A stretch of DNA of 64,000 nucleotides from Nonomuraea guangzhouensis (GTDB taxonomy: Bacteria; Actinomycetota; Actinomycetes; Streptosporangiales; Streptosporangiaceae), in NCBI RefSeq assembly GCF_019396345.1, contig NZ_JAHKRM010000003.1:463187-527186 (forward strand), given 5' to 3'. Under the pieces are notes generated by a model, which saw nothing but the letters and a program-made list of their open reading frames with translations, was not told the DNA's origin and ran no database searches. The stretch's first letter is position 1; each line of letters opens with the position of its first letter. Shown in pieces: positions 17,130-25,823 of the stretch. A program made the position numbers and the translations under genes.

Positions 17130-18368
17130 ATGGACGTGCGGATACAGGCAGTCATGGCGGGGCTGGTCAGCGCGGTGGTCGGCTACGCCAGTTCGTTCAC
17201 CGTCGTGCTCGCGGGGCTGCGTGCCGTCGGGGCGACGCCGGGGCAGGCCGCGTCCGGGCTGCTCGCCCTCTGCTGCGCCATCGGAGCGGTGGCGGTCTTC
17301 CTCGGGCTGCGGTACCGCATGCCGATCAGCATCGCCTGGTCAACCCCCGGCGCGGCGCTGCTGGTGGCGACCGGTCCCGTGCCCGGCGGCTTCCCGGCCG
17401 CGGTCGGCGCGTTCATTGTCTGCGCCGGGCTCATCGTCCTCGCCGGCCTGTCGCCCTGGCCGGCCCGGGCGATCGCCGCCATCCCGCGTCCGATCGCCGG
17501 TGCCATGCTGGCGGGCGTCATCCTCAGCCTGTGCACCGCACCGGTCCGCGCCGTCGTCGACGTTCCGCTGTTGGCCGTGCCCGTCGTCCTGACCTGGGCG
17601 GTGTTGCAGCGGTACGTACGGCAGTGGGCCGTTCCGGGCGCGCTCGTCGTGGCGATCATCGCCATCGCGGTGCACGGACCTGGCAACGGCCTGTCCGGCG
17701 CGGCGCTGTGGCCCGCGGTCGAGCTGACCACCCCGACGCTGAACCCGTCCGTAGTGGTGAGCATCGCCATCCCGCTGTTTCTCGTCACTATGGCCGCGCA
17801 GAACGTCCCCGGCATGGCGGTCATGGCGACATACGGGTACACACCGCCCCTGCGCCCGGTCCTCGTCGCAACCGGCCTGGCGAGCGCGGCGGCGGCGCCG
17901 TTCGGCGGTCACGCCATCAACCTGGCCGCGATCACCGCAGCGCTGACCGCCGGCCCGGACACCCACCCTGACCCCGCCCGCCGATGGATCGCGACGGTGG
18001 CCCTCGGCGCCGGGCAGCTGACGCTCGGCCTCGGCGCCGGCCTGGCCATGGCTCTGGTGCTGCTGTCCCCACCCGTGCTGGTCACGGCGGTGGCCGGCCT
18101 CGCGTTGCTGTCGGCGCTCGGCTCGTCGCTGGCCGCCGCGGTGACCGAGCCGGAGGGCCGGGAGGCCGCGGTGGTGACTTTCGTGGTGACGGCGTCGGGG
18201 ATGACGATTCTGAGCATCGGTGCGGCGTTCTGGGGGCTGGTCGCGGGCAGCCTGACCGCACTCCTACTACACAGGCGCCCACCGTTGGAACGGCAATCGC
18301 CATCCATCGCGGAAGCCGGGTCGGAACGTACCGAGGGCCGGGTGGCTGGGGCTACTCGCAGGGGTTGA
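17130..18368 (+). CDS. benE: BenE-family benzoate/H+ symporter-like transporter
   Basis: A 412-residue membrane protein with about 12 helices. It opens MAGLVSAVVGYASSFTVVLAGL and contains ISIAWSTPGAALL and the C-terminal FGGHAINLAAITAALTAGPD, all conserved BenE/xanthine-permease-like signatures. ATG 17130 has AAGGG immediately upstream. It probably imports an aromatic acid with protons, which fits the large aromatic-type catabolic operon 1.5 kb downstream, though the two are separately regulated. Its last 17 bases overlap the 3' end of the convergent WD40 gene. Confidence 0.87.
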   Translation: MDVRIQAVMAGLVSAVVGYASSFTVVLAGLRAVGATPGQAASGLLALCCAIGAVAVFLGLRYRMPISIAWSTPGAALLVATGPVPGGFPAAVGAFIVCAGLIVLAGLSPWPARAIAAIPRPIAGAMLAGVILSLCTAPVRAVVDVPLLAVPVVLTWAVLQRYVRQWAVPGALVVAIIAIAVHGPGNGLSGAALWPAVELTTPTLNPSVVVSIAIPLFLVTMAAQNVPGMAVMATYGYTPPLRPVLVATGLASAAAAPFGGHAINLAAITAALTAGPDTHPDPARRWIATVALGAGQLTLGLGAGLAMALVLLSPPVLVTAVAGLALLSALGSSLAAAVTEPEGREAAVVTFVVTASGMTILSIGAAFWGLVAGSLTALLLHRRPPLERQSPSIAEAGSERTEGRVAGATRRG

Positions 18369-19743
18369 ACTCGGGATGATCGTCCAGGTAGTCGGGCCAC
18401 GGCTCCCCGTCGCTGGTGCGCTCCCATGATTGTTTGTCGACCTCCCCGATGAGGCTCTGAGCGCACGCCTCACGCAGAGGATCCTTGCCGATTTCGGGGA
18501 TGTTCCAGGAGTAGAGGGTGGTTGGAGTGCTGCTGATCAACCTGGTTCCATCAGCATTCAAAGCCACGAATTCCACCATGCGGGTTGGTCCTTTGAGGGT
18601 GGCCAGCTCGAATGGATGGCTACGGTCATCCAGATTCCACAGAATCGTCTTCCCGCCGAACCCCCCAGCTAGTGCCCTTCGTCCATCCGGGGTCAAAGCC
18701 ACGTTGTACGCCTCGCTCATAAGTCCGGGTAGAGCGGCGAGGCGCAGGGGACTGGATCGATTGGTCAGATCCCACACGTTCACCGCGCCCAACCCGTCGG
18801 AACCGGTCAGACCACCGGTCACCGCCGTGCGCCCGTCAGCGCTGAGTGCCACACCCCGCACGTCAGAACCCGTACCGCGAAGGGTTCCTTGTTGAACCGG
18901 ATGAGCTTTGTCAGTCAGATCCCAAACCACCGCGATGGCCTTGGCGGCCACGATCAGGGTTGACCCGTTCGCGCTCACCGCAAGTCCGGATACCACTGAG
19001 TCCTCGCCGTCATCGCCTAGCTGGATCTTCAAGGTGGACAGCCTGACGGGATGTTTCTTCTTGGTGAGGTCCCAGACGCTGATGGTTCCGCCTTCACGCG
19101 CGACCACCGCCAGCTTGCCATCGGGAGTCAGCGCCACACGCTGGACCTCAGACGTAAGGAAGTCTGCCGATTCGGTCCATTCTGCAGTTTTCCGCGGATG
19201 GTCCTTGTCGATGAGGTCCCAAACGATCGTCCGGCCATCACCCGAGGCGCCATTGCCGGTCACAGCGGTGTTGCCATCCGGTGTCATGGCCAGCGCCCTT
19301 ACGTCACCACCGATCCCTTTGAGGGTGCTCAACTCCACGATTCCGGATTCAAATATCCGGCCTGCCAGGCTCCACAGCTCCACCTCGCCGCCAAACGTGC
19401 TGACCAGGGCTGTCTTTCCGTCACCGCTCAACGCCACGGCACTGATAGCGTTCCCGGACGCAACGGTGATTCCGCCTTTCGCGATCATCGTATCGATGAA
19501 GGCGGTTCTCGTCTCATCATCCGCATGGATCTTTACGGCGGCGGCGCCCAGCGTCAGAGCCATACTCCAATCGAGAGTCCGCAGGTTGGCACCATGCAGC
19601 GCAAGGCTGCGTGCCGCTGCAATTCGACTGGCCTCGACCGCCCGTTGGCGCTCGATGAATGCGAACACTGCGACGGCGATCAGAACCAGAACTAAGAGGA
19701 GTGCTCCACTTCGCTTTGGAGCGGATAACAGGAGCTTCAGCAC
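18352..19743 (-). CDS. Membrane-anchored WD40 beta-propeller protein
   Basis: A 463-residue protein. One transmembrane helix near the N-terminus (GALLLVLVLIAVAVFAFI, about 13-30) is followed by RQRAVEASRIAAARSLALHG, the linker seen before WD40 domains of large actinobacterial NTPase/WD40 signalling proteins. About six WD40 blades follow, each ending VWDL or LWSL/LWNL (for example TIVWDLIDKDHP, ISVWDLTKKKHP, VVWDLTDKAHP). The usual NTPase or kinase N-terminal half is absent, so this looks like a stand-alone sensor/scaffold half. A related architecture occurs at 57726-58985. Confidence 0.78.
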   Translation of the reverse strand: MLKLLLSAPKRSGALLLVLVLIAVAVFAFIERQRAVEASRIAAARSLALHGANLRTLDWSMALTLGAAAVKIHADDETRTAFIDTMIAKGGITVASGNAISAVALSGDGKTALVSTFGGEVELWSLAGRIFESGIVELSTLKGIGGDVRALAMTPDGNTAVTGNGASGDGRTIVWDLIDKDHPRKTAEWTESADFLTSEVQRVALTPDGKLAVVAREGGTISVWDLTKKKHPVRLSTLKIQLGDDGEDSVVSGLAVSANGSTLIVAAKAIAVVWDLTDKAHPVQQGTLRGTGSDVRGVALSADGRTAVTGGLTGSDGLGAVNVWDLTNRSSPLRLAALPGLMSEAYNVALTPDGRRALAGGFGGKTILWNLDDRSHPFELATLKGPTRMVEFVALNADGTRLISSTPTTLYSWNIPEIGKDPLREACAQSLIGEVDKQSWERTSDGEPWPDYLDDHPEFNPCE

Positions 19744-19819
19744 GTGGACACTATGTCATGAAAGATCGGTTTGGCAGACTGCACGTCATCGCGCGGCGCG
19801 TACCTTCCCTTCCCGCGTT

Positions 19820-20602
19820 TCAATTCCCCTCCGAACTCGAAACAGCCGAACCCTCAGCAGTCGAACCCAGAGCATCCGAGATGGACTTGACGCCGCCGTG
19901 CGCGGTGAGTCCGCCGTCGACCGGGATCTCAGCGCCGGTGATGAAGGAGGACTCGTCGGACAGGAGGAAGACCACGAGCGGGGCGACCTCGTCCACCGTG
20001 CCGGTGCGGCCGAGAGGGGTCTCGCGGATGTTCGCCTCACGGAAGGCGGGCGCGGCGGAGGCGGTCATCTCGGTCTCGATGAAGCCGGGATGGATCGTGT
20101 TGACGCGGATGCCTCGCGAGCCCAGCTCCGTGGCGGCGGTCTTCGACAGACCGCGCAGCGCCCATTTGCTGGTCGTGTAGGCGACCGGGTAGTGGCCGCT
20201 GAGCGCGGCGGTGGAGCCGACGTTGACGATGGACGAGCCGGGCGGCATCAGCGGCGCCATGTGCTGGATGCCCAGCAGCGGGCCGGTTACGTTGACGGCG
20301 TGGACGCGGGCGAAGTCGTCGGGGGTCACATCGCCGAGGCGGGCGCGCCAGGTGATGCCCGCGTTGTTGACCAGGCCGTGCACCTGGCCGTACGACTCCC
20401 GCAGTTCGGCGGCCAGCTCCGCCCAGTGCTCCTCGTCGGTGACGTCGAGACGGCGGCAGCCGGGGGCCCGAGCCACGTCGGTGGCGATGACGCGGGCGCC
20501 CTCGCGGGTCAGGGCCTCGGCCTCGGCGGCGCCCTGGCCGCGCGCGGCGCCGGTGACGACGACGACCTTGCCGAGGAGCCTCTTGGGGTGCAGGTCGTTC
20601 AC
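19820..20602 (-). CDS. Short-chain dehydrogenase/reductase, last gene of catabolic operon
   Basis: A 260-residue classical SDR. The nucleotide-binding TGAARGQG (18-25), NNAG and the catalytic YTTSK (about 149-153) are intact, with IHPGFIETEM after the active site. The start overlaps the stop of the upstream fumarylacetoacetase-like gene by four bases. A Ser-rich C-terminal tail (STAEGSAVSSSEGN) is unusual and of no clear meaning. In this context it probably oxidises or reduces an alcohol/ketone intermediate of ring-cleavage degradation. Confidence 0.87.
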   Translation of the reverse strand: MNDLHPKRLLGKVVVVTGAARGQGAAEAEALTREGARVIATDVARAPGCRRLDVTDEEHWAELAAELRESYGQVHGLVNNAGITWRARLGDVTPDDFARVHAVNVTGPLLGIQHMAPLMPPGSSIVNVGSTAALSGHYPVAYTTSKWALRGLSKTAATELGSRGIRVNTIHPGFIETEMTASAAPAFREANIRETPLGRTGTVDEVAPLVVFLLSDESSFITGAEIPVDGGLTAHGGVKSISDALGSTAEGSAVSSSEGN

Positions 20603-21570
20603 GGCCGCTCCCGGCTGCGGCGGCGGGCGGTTGGCAGCGGCTCCGGATCCCTGCCCGCGACCACGGTGTTGGAGACGGTGCCGATGCCCTCCACGGTGAG
20701 GGTGACGGTGTCGCCCGGCTTCAGTGGGGGCGGGGACTGCTCACCCCGGACGCCCCACAGCTCGGCGAGGCAGCCGCCGTTGCCGCAGGTGCCGGAGCCG
20801 AGCACGTCGCCGGGGCGGACGACGGTGCCCCGCGAGGCGTAGGCGACCATCTCCTCGAAGGTCCAGCTCATGTTGGACAGCAGGTCCTTGCCGACGACCT
20901 CGCCGTTCACCGAGGCGGTCAGCGCCAGGCGCAGAAAGCCGTCGGTGTCGCGGTACGGCTCCAGCTCGTCGGCGGTGACCAGGTACGGGCCGAGAGTGGC
21001 GGCCGTGTCCTTGCCCTTGCACGGGCCGAGGCGGACCTGCATCTCGCGGGACTGCAGGTCGCGGGCCGACCAGTCGTTGAAGACCGTGTAGCCGATGATG
21101 TGGTCCCGTGACTGTTCTGGCGTCAGGTCCCGCCCCTCCTGGCCGATGACGGCGGCGACCTCCAGCTCGAAGTCGAGGACTTCGCTGCCCGGCGGCACCG
21201 GGACGTTGTCGTAGGCGCCGATGACGGCGTACGGGTTGGTGAAGTAGAACGTCGGGGCGTCGTACCAGGCTTCGGGCACCCCGCCCACGCCGTCCACGGA
21301 CCGCCGTACCCCTTCGACGTGTTCCTCGAAGGTGACGAAGTCCCGCACAGTGGGCGGCTGAATCGGTGGCAGCAGCCGCACCTCGGACACGTGAGGGCCC
21401 GGCGGGACGTCGAGCGTGGCGGCGCCGGCGCGCAGGAGCGCGTCGAGTCCGTCGCCGGAGCGGATCAGCTCCGTGAGCGAGCGCGCCCCGGGAACAGGGT
21501 GGAGGGTGCCGTCCTCCTCCACGACCGCGACCCGGCGCTGGTGTCGGTGTTCATAGGTGGCGAAACGCAT
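20599..21570 (-). CDS. Fumarylacetoacetate hydrolase-family enzyme (copy 1 of 2)
   Basis: A 323-residue FAH-fold protein. The metal-binding block DFELEVAAVIG (about 137-147) is present along with GYTVFNDWSARDLQSREMQ and LGSGTCGNG near the C-terminus. Family members hydrolyse C-C bonds of beta-diketones or act as hydratase/decarboxylase on 2-hydroxymuconate-type products. It is sixth in the operon, starting about 100 bases downstream of the dioxygenase gene, and probably processes the meta-cleavage product. Confidence 0.86.
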   Translation of the reverse strand: MRFATYEHRHQRRVAVVEEDGTLHPVPGARSLTELIRSGDGLDALLRAGAATLDVPPGPHVSEVRLLPPIQPPTVRDFVTFEEHVEGVRRSVDGVGGVPEAWYDAPTFYFTNPYAVIGAYDNVPVPPGSEVLDFELEVAAVIGQEGRDLTPEQSRDHIIGYTVFNDWSARDLQSREMQVRLGPCKGKDTAATLGPYLVTADELEPYRDTDGFLRLALTASVNGEVVGKDLLSNMSWTFEEMVAYASRGTVVRPGDVLGSGTCGNGGCLAELWGVRGEQSPPPLKPGDTVTLTVEGIGTVSNTVVAGRDPEPLPTARRRSRERP

Positions 21571-21673
21571 GCACGGCTCCAGGCTCCGGCGGTCTTCGAA
21601 AGCGGGGAAGGCGGGGGCGCGGCGAGTGCCAGGTCGGTTGACAGGGCTACCGCGTCCCGGTGTTCGAGCGGGA

Positions 21674-22612
21674 TCAGACCGGCGGGGCGGCGAAGCAGCC
21701 GCGGTCTACATCGTTGAAGGACTCCTTGGCGACCAGTTCGTTCATGGGGTTGGCGGTGCCCCACTGGTCGGTGACCTCGGGCTGGGAGAAGTCGTAGACG
21801 TGGGGGTGCCAGGTGTCCTCGTCCAGCAGCTCCAGTTCCGTCGTGTACTCGACGGTGTTGCCGTGCGGGTCCAGGAAGTACGTGAACGTGTTGTCGCCCG
21901 CCAAGTGCCGGCCCGGACCCCAGACCTTCTTGAAGCCGGCGCGGATCACGCGGCCGGAGCCGCGCATGTACTCGTCCAGGCCGCGCATCTCGAAGGAGAC
22001 GTGGTGCAGGGAGGTGTGCGGGCCCTTGGCGATGGCCATGGAGTGGTGCTGGTTGGAGATCCGCATGAAGTGCATGACCTCGCCCATGTGCGGCGAGCTG
22101 AGTGTGTCGGAGAGGCGGAAGCCCAGCTGGCGCTCGTACCACTCGCGGGTCCTGGCCAGGTCCGGCGAGTTCAGCACGACGTGCGACAGCTTGACCGGGA
22201 TCGACTCCTTCTCCTCGATCTTGCGGTGCTGCCGTACGTCCACATCGGCGGAAACTTCGATGGTGCGGCCGTCGACGTCGAAGAAGCGGAAGCCGTAGCC
22301 GCCTCCGGGTGCGTCGATCTTGCTCGGCTGGGAGATCAACTGCATTCCTCCCACGAGGAGTTGTTCGGCCAGGGTGTCCACGTCCGCCGCGCTCGCGGCG
22401 CCGTACGAGACGAGATCGAGGCGCTTCTCCTCGGCCTTGCGCAGCCGTACCACGTACTGCTCGGGGCTGCCCTCAGCGGCGAGGAAGGAGATCCCGGAGT
22501 CCTCGGCGACCTTGGTCAGGCCCCAGACGCCGGCGTAGAAGTCGAGCTGCTTGTCGTAGTCGGGCATGGCGAGGTCGACGTGCCGCAGATGGGTGAGCAG
22601 GCGTGCGCTCAT
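21674..22612 (-). CDS. VOC-family extradiol ring-cleavage dioxygenase
   Basis: A 312-residue two-domain vicinal-oxygen-chelate protein (type I extradiol dioxygenase). The second domain supplies the Fe ligands: His in KLSHVVLN (about 147), His in TSLHHVSFEM (about 207) and Glu in NTVEYTTE (about 257). It should cleave a catecholic intermediate next to a hydroxyl group. Central position in the operon between a decarboxylase-like amidohydrolase and two FAH enzymes marks it as the ring-opening step. The substrate cannot be told from sequence. Confidence 0.88.
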   Translation of the reverse strand: MSARLLTHLRHVDLAMPDYDKQLDFYAGVWGLTKVAEDSGISFLAAEGSPEQYVVRLRKAEEKRLDLVSYGAASAADVDTLAEQLLVGGMQLISQPSKIDAPGGGYGFRFFDVDGRTIEVSADVDVRQHRKIEEKESIPVKLSHVVLNSPDLARTREWYERQLGFRLSDTLSSPHMGEVMHFMRISNQHHSMAIAKGPHTSLHHVSFEMRGLDEYMRGSGRVIRAGFKKVWGPGRHLAGDNTFTYFLDPHGNTVEYTTELELLDEDTWHPHVYDFSQPEVTDQWGTANPMNELVAKESFNDVDRGCFAAPPV

Positions 22613-22633
22613 GGCGGGTTCTCCTGTGCGGGG

Positions 22634-23710
22634 TCAGGTGAGGCGCAGCAGCGTCGTCGCGTTGCCACCGCGCACTGCGTTGAAGTCGTCGTCGGGCAGG
22701 CGTGCGGCGCGCAGCGCGCCGACGGGGTCCTCGGTGCCCATGTCGAAGGGGAAATCGGAGCCGAGCAGCACACGGTCCGCGCCGACCACGCCGATCAGCG
22801 CCCGCAGTACCTGCGGGTCGTGGACCAGGGAGTCGAAGTACAAGCGCTTGAGGTAGCTGCTGGGCAGGTGGGCGCAGGCCGCGCCCGCGTCGGAGCGGGC
22901 CGACCAGGCGTGGTCGGCGCGACCGATGTGGGTGGGCAGATAGCCGCCCCCGTGCGCGGCGATCAGCTTCAGCTCCGGGTGGCGGTCCAGCACCCCGGAG
23001 AAGATCAGGTGCGAGAGGGCGACGGCGTTCTCGGTGGGCTGGCCGACGGTGTTGGACAGGTACCACTGGTCGAGGCGCTCGTCGAGCGTGCAACCGAAGG
23101 GGTGCAGGAAGAGGATCGCGCCCGTCTCCTCGGCCCGGGTCCAGAAGGGTTCGTACGCCGGATCCGACAGCTCCCGGCCCGGCGCGTGCGAGGAGATCTC
23201 GACGCCCAACAGGCCCATGCCCACGGCGAGTTCGAGCGCGCGCACCGCCGACTCCGGGTGCTGCATGGGGACGAGCCCCAGACCGTGCAGACGGCCGGGA
23301 GCCTGGGCGCAGTGGGCGGCCGTCGCCTCGTTGGCGAGGCGGTACACCTTCTCCGCCGTCTCCTCGTCCGCCCAGTAGTGGTAGTGCGAGGGCGACGGGC
23401 TGACCAACTGGACGTCCACACCCTGCGCGTCCATCGCGGCCAGTCGTACGGCAACGTCCGTCAGCCTTGGGAGGCGCTCGGCGACCATGGGGCCGCTGAT
23501 GGCCTGGGCCGCGGGCCCGTTGCGGCGGGCGTCGAGGGCCCTGGCCTCCGCCAGGCCCGGCAGGCCGGCCACCAGGGCCTCGACCTCGGGGATCAAGACG
23601 TGCGCGTGTACGTCGACAGTCGGGGAAGGGCGCGCGTCAGCGCTCGGCGAGGGGCGGTGGTCGGGCTGGGCGCACCTCCCAGCGGTAGCTCGGGGAGGGT
23701 GGGCCGTCAC
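22634..23710 (-). CDS. Amidohydrolase of the ACMSD/non-oxidative decarboxylase family
   Basis: A 358-residue amidohydrolase-2 protein. After a Pro/Ala-rich start, the metal site begins with DVHAHVLIP (HxH, about residues 33-40). FLHPFGC and AAHGGGYLP supply further histidines and LGSDFPFDMG the conserved Asp. Relatives include aminocarboxymuconate-semialdehyde decarboxylase and resorcylate decarboxylases, so removal of a carboxyl group from an aromatic acid or muconate semialdehyde is likely. It overlaps the FAD monooxygenase gene by four bases, so the two are coupled. Confidence 0.85.
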   Translation of the reverse strand: MTAHPPRATAGRCAQPDHRPSPSADARPSPTVDVHAHVLIPEVEALVAGLPGLAEARALDARRNGPAAQAISGPMVAERLPRLTDVAVRLAAMDAQGVDVQLVSPSPSHYHYWADEETAEKVYRLANEATAAHCAQAPGRLHGLGLVPMQHPESAVRALELAVGMGLLGVEISSHAPGRELSDPAYEPFWTRAEETGAILFLHPFGCTLDERLDQWYLSNTVGQPTENAVALSHLIFSGVLDRHPELKLIAAHGGGYLPTHIGRADHAWSARSDAGAACAHLPSSYLKRLYFDSLVHDPQVLRALIGVVGADRVLLGSDFPFDMGTEDPVGALRAARLPDDDFNAVRGGNATTLLRLT

Positions 23711-24828
23711 GGCAGTTCCTTGAGCACCGGCATGGTGGCGTCCAGCAGCCCGGGCACGTCACCGGGCACACCCTCGAGCTGCCACTGCCCTATCTGCACG
23801 GACGCTTCCACGATCATCCGCACCCGGTCGATCCGCCGCTCGTAGTAGCGCGTGAGCAGTTCCTCGTCCCACGCGGATCCGCTGGTCAGCAGCTGGGACA
23901 GCACCCAGGCGTCCTCCATGGCCATCGCCGCGCCCTGGGCCATCGTGGGCGGGCAGCAGTGCGCGGCGTCGCCGATGAGGACGACCCGGCCCCGGTGCCA
24001 GGACCCCTCGACCAGCATCCGGTCGAACCAGGTGTAGTTCACCTGCGCCGGGTCGGTGATCGAGTCGCGGATCTCGTCCCAGGCACCGCCGTAGCCCTCG
24101 GCGAGGCGGCGCATCTCCTGCGCGTAGGACTCGGGCGGGATCGTGGCGCGGTCGCGGCTGGGCTCCACCAGATAGGCGTAGATCGTGTCCTCGCTGGTGG
24201 GCGTGTAACCGGCGATGTAGCAGGGCCCGCCGTGGGAGAGGGCGCTGCACTCCACTCCGGCCGGGCGGGGCGCCGGGACACGCCAGATGGCCATGCCGGT
24301 CGGCTCGGGTTTGACGTCGATGCCGATGGCGGCGCGGGTCGCGGAGTGCAGGCCGTCGGCGGCCACGACGAGGTCGTAGCGGCCCTCGCTGCCGTCACTG
24401 AGGCGGACGGTCACTGACGTGTCGTCCTCGGAGAGGATCTCCGCGATGGTGCCGAGCCGGACGTTCGCGCCGGATGCCCGGACGGCGTCGACGAGGATGC
24501 GCTGGAGCACCGGGCGCTGCATGCCCAGGGTGGCGGGGAGGTCGTCTCCGCCGGTGCGGAGGACCTCGCCGACGTGCAGCACGGTGCCGTCAGGCGTCGT
24601 CAGCCCCAGGGAGTCGAAGCCGAAGCCGTGCTCGCGGACCTCGTCCCAGACGCCGATCTCGCGCAGCACGCGCAGGGCGTTGCCCTGAAGAGTGATGCCG
24701 GAGCCGCGTACGTTCCAGTCCGGCCTGGCCTCGACGAGGTCGACGTCGATGCCGGCCCGCAGCAGCAGCACGGTCATGACGTTGCCGGAGGTGCCCCCTC
24801 CGATGACCAGGACTCTCTTTGCTTCCAT
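23707..24828 (-). CDS. FAD-dependent aromatic-ring monooxygenase
   Basis: A 373-residue class A flavoprotein monooxygenase. ATG 24828 follows AAAGGAG. The FAD dinucleotide-binding motif VLVIGGGTSGNVMT is at residues 5-18, the DG motif VVAADGLHSATRAAIG at about 153-168, and the GD motif GRVVLIGDAAHCCPPTMAQG near 280-299, resembling salicylate and 6-hydroxynicotinate hydroxylases. It uses NAD(P)H and O2 to hydroxylate, possibly with decarboxylation. It is the probable entry enzyme preparing the ring for the extradiol dioxygenase. Confidence 0.88.
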   Translation of the reverse strand: MEAKRVLVIGGGTSGNVMTVLLLRAGIDVDLVEARPDWNVRGSGITLQGNALRVLREIGVWDEVREHGFGFDSLGLTTPDGTVLHVGEVLRTGGDDLPATLGMQRPVLQRILVDAVRASGANVRLGTIAEILSEDDTSVTVRLSDGSEGRYDLVVAADGLHSATRAAIGIDVKPEPTGMAIWRVPAPRPAGVECSALSHGGPCYIAGYTPTSEDTIYAYLVEPSRDRATIPPESYAQEMRRLAEGYGGAWDEIRDSITDPAQVNYTWFDRMLVEGSWHRGRVVLIGDAAHCCPPTMAQGAAMAMEDAWVLSQLLTSGSAWDEELLTRYYERRIDRVRMIVEASVQIGQWQLEGVPGDVPGLLDATMPVLKELP

Positions 24829-24851
24829 GGCCAACTCCTTTGTTGGGCAGG

Positions 24852-25823
24852 TCACTTGACGGCGACCGGATTGACGGGGGAGCCGACGGCTCCGGTGATG
24901 GGCAGGGGTGCGGCGGTGAGCCAGAACTCGTACACGCCGTCGCAGGCGCAGTCGTCCGCGAGAGCGTCGGGGTCCCACATCTCGCCGATCAGCAGGCCCA
25001 TGTTGGGAATGACGACCTGGTGCAGCGGCTGGAAGGCGCCGTCGAACTCGTTCGGCCGTACCTCGAAGCCCCACGTGTCGGTGGCGATCGCGGCGATCTC
25101 GCTCGCGTGCAGCCAGCCGGCAGCGGTGAAGGACAGACCGGGAGAGTCTCCGCCCGCGTAGTCGCCCCAGCCCTCGCGGCGGGCGCACGCCAGCCGCCCG
25201 GTCCGGACGACGACGATGTCACCACGGCCGACGGCCACGCAGTGCGCCTCGGCCGTCGCGGTCAGGTGTTCCTCGGTGATCGCGAAACCGTCCGGCAGTT
25301 CTCCGTGTTCGTCGCCGACCACCCGGCCGACGTCGAGGAGGACTCCACGCCCGGCGACGTACGGGGCCATGTGCTCGATGCCGGTGACCAGATCGCCGTC
25401 CGAGGTGACGGTCTTCGCAGCGTCGCGTCCGTTCCATGCCTTGCCGTGGTCGAAGATGTGCCCGAGCCCGTCCCACTGAGTGGAGCACTGCAGCGGCATC
25501 GCGATCACGTCGTCCGCGCCGCCGATGCCGTGCGGAAAGCCCTGGTTGCCCAGCGCCGCGTCCGTTCCCGTGTCCAGCATGGTGTGGACGGGGTTGGTGC
25601 GGCGGCGCCAGCCCTTCTGCGGCCCATTCATGTCGAACGGCTGCGACAGCGAGAAACTCACGCCCCGGCGGACCAGTGCCGCACCCTCGCGGCGCTTGGC
25701 CTCGTCGAGGAAGTTCAGCGTGCCGAGCACGTCGTCCTCGCCCCAACGCCCCCAGTTGGAATACCTCTTGGCGGCCTCGGTGATCGCACCCTCAGCGTCC
25801 GTGGGGTCGAGCGGGGCCGTCAC
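24852..25823 (-). CDS. Cyclase-family (PF04199, kynurenine-formamidase-like) hydrolase
   Basis: A 323-residue protein of the metal-dependent cyclase/hydrolase family. The expected HxGTHxD region appears as TQWDGLGHIFDHGKAWNG (about 115-132), a variant form with Trp/Asp/Gly before His, common in the longer bacterial subgroup. GDIVVVRTGRL and a C-terminal CDGVYEFWLTAAPLPI block follow. Likely substrates are N-formyl, amide or lactone/isatin-type compounds. It overlaps the upstream FAH gene (ATGA), so it belongs to the operon. Confidence 0.84.
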   Translation of the reverse strand: MTAPLDPTDAEGAITEAAKRYSNWGRWGEDDVLGTLNFLDEAKRREGAALVRRGVSFSLSQPFDMNGPQKGWRRRTNPVHTMLDTGTDAALGNQGFPHGIGGADDVIAMPLQCSTQWDGLGHIFDHGKAWNGRDAAKTVTSDGDLVTGIEHMAPYVAGRGVLLDVGRVVGDEHGELPDGFAITEEHLTATAEAHCVAVGRGDIVVVRTGRLACARREGWGDYAGGDSPGLSFTAAGWLHASEIAAIATDTWGFEVRPNEFDGAFQPLHQVVIPNMGLLIGEMWDPDALADDCACDGVYEFWLTAAPLPITGAVGSPVNPVAVK

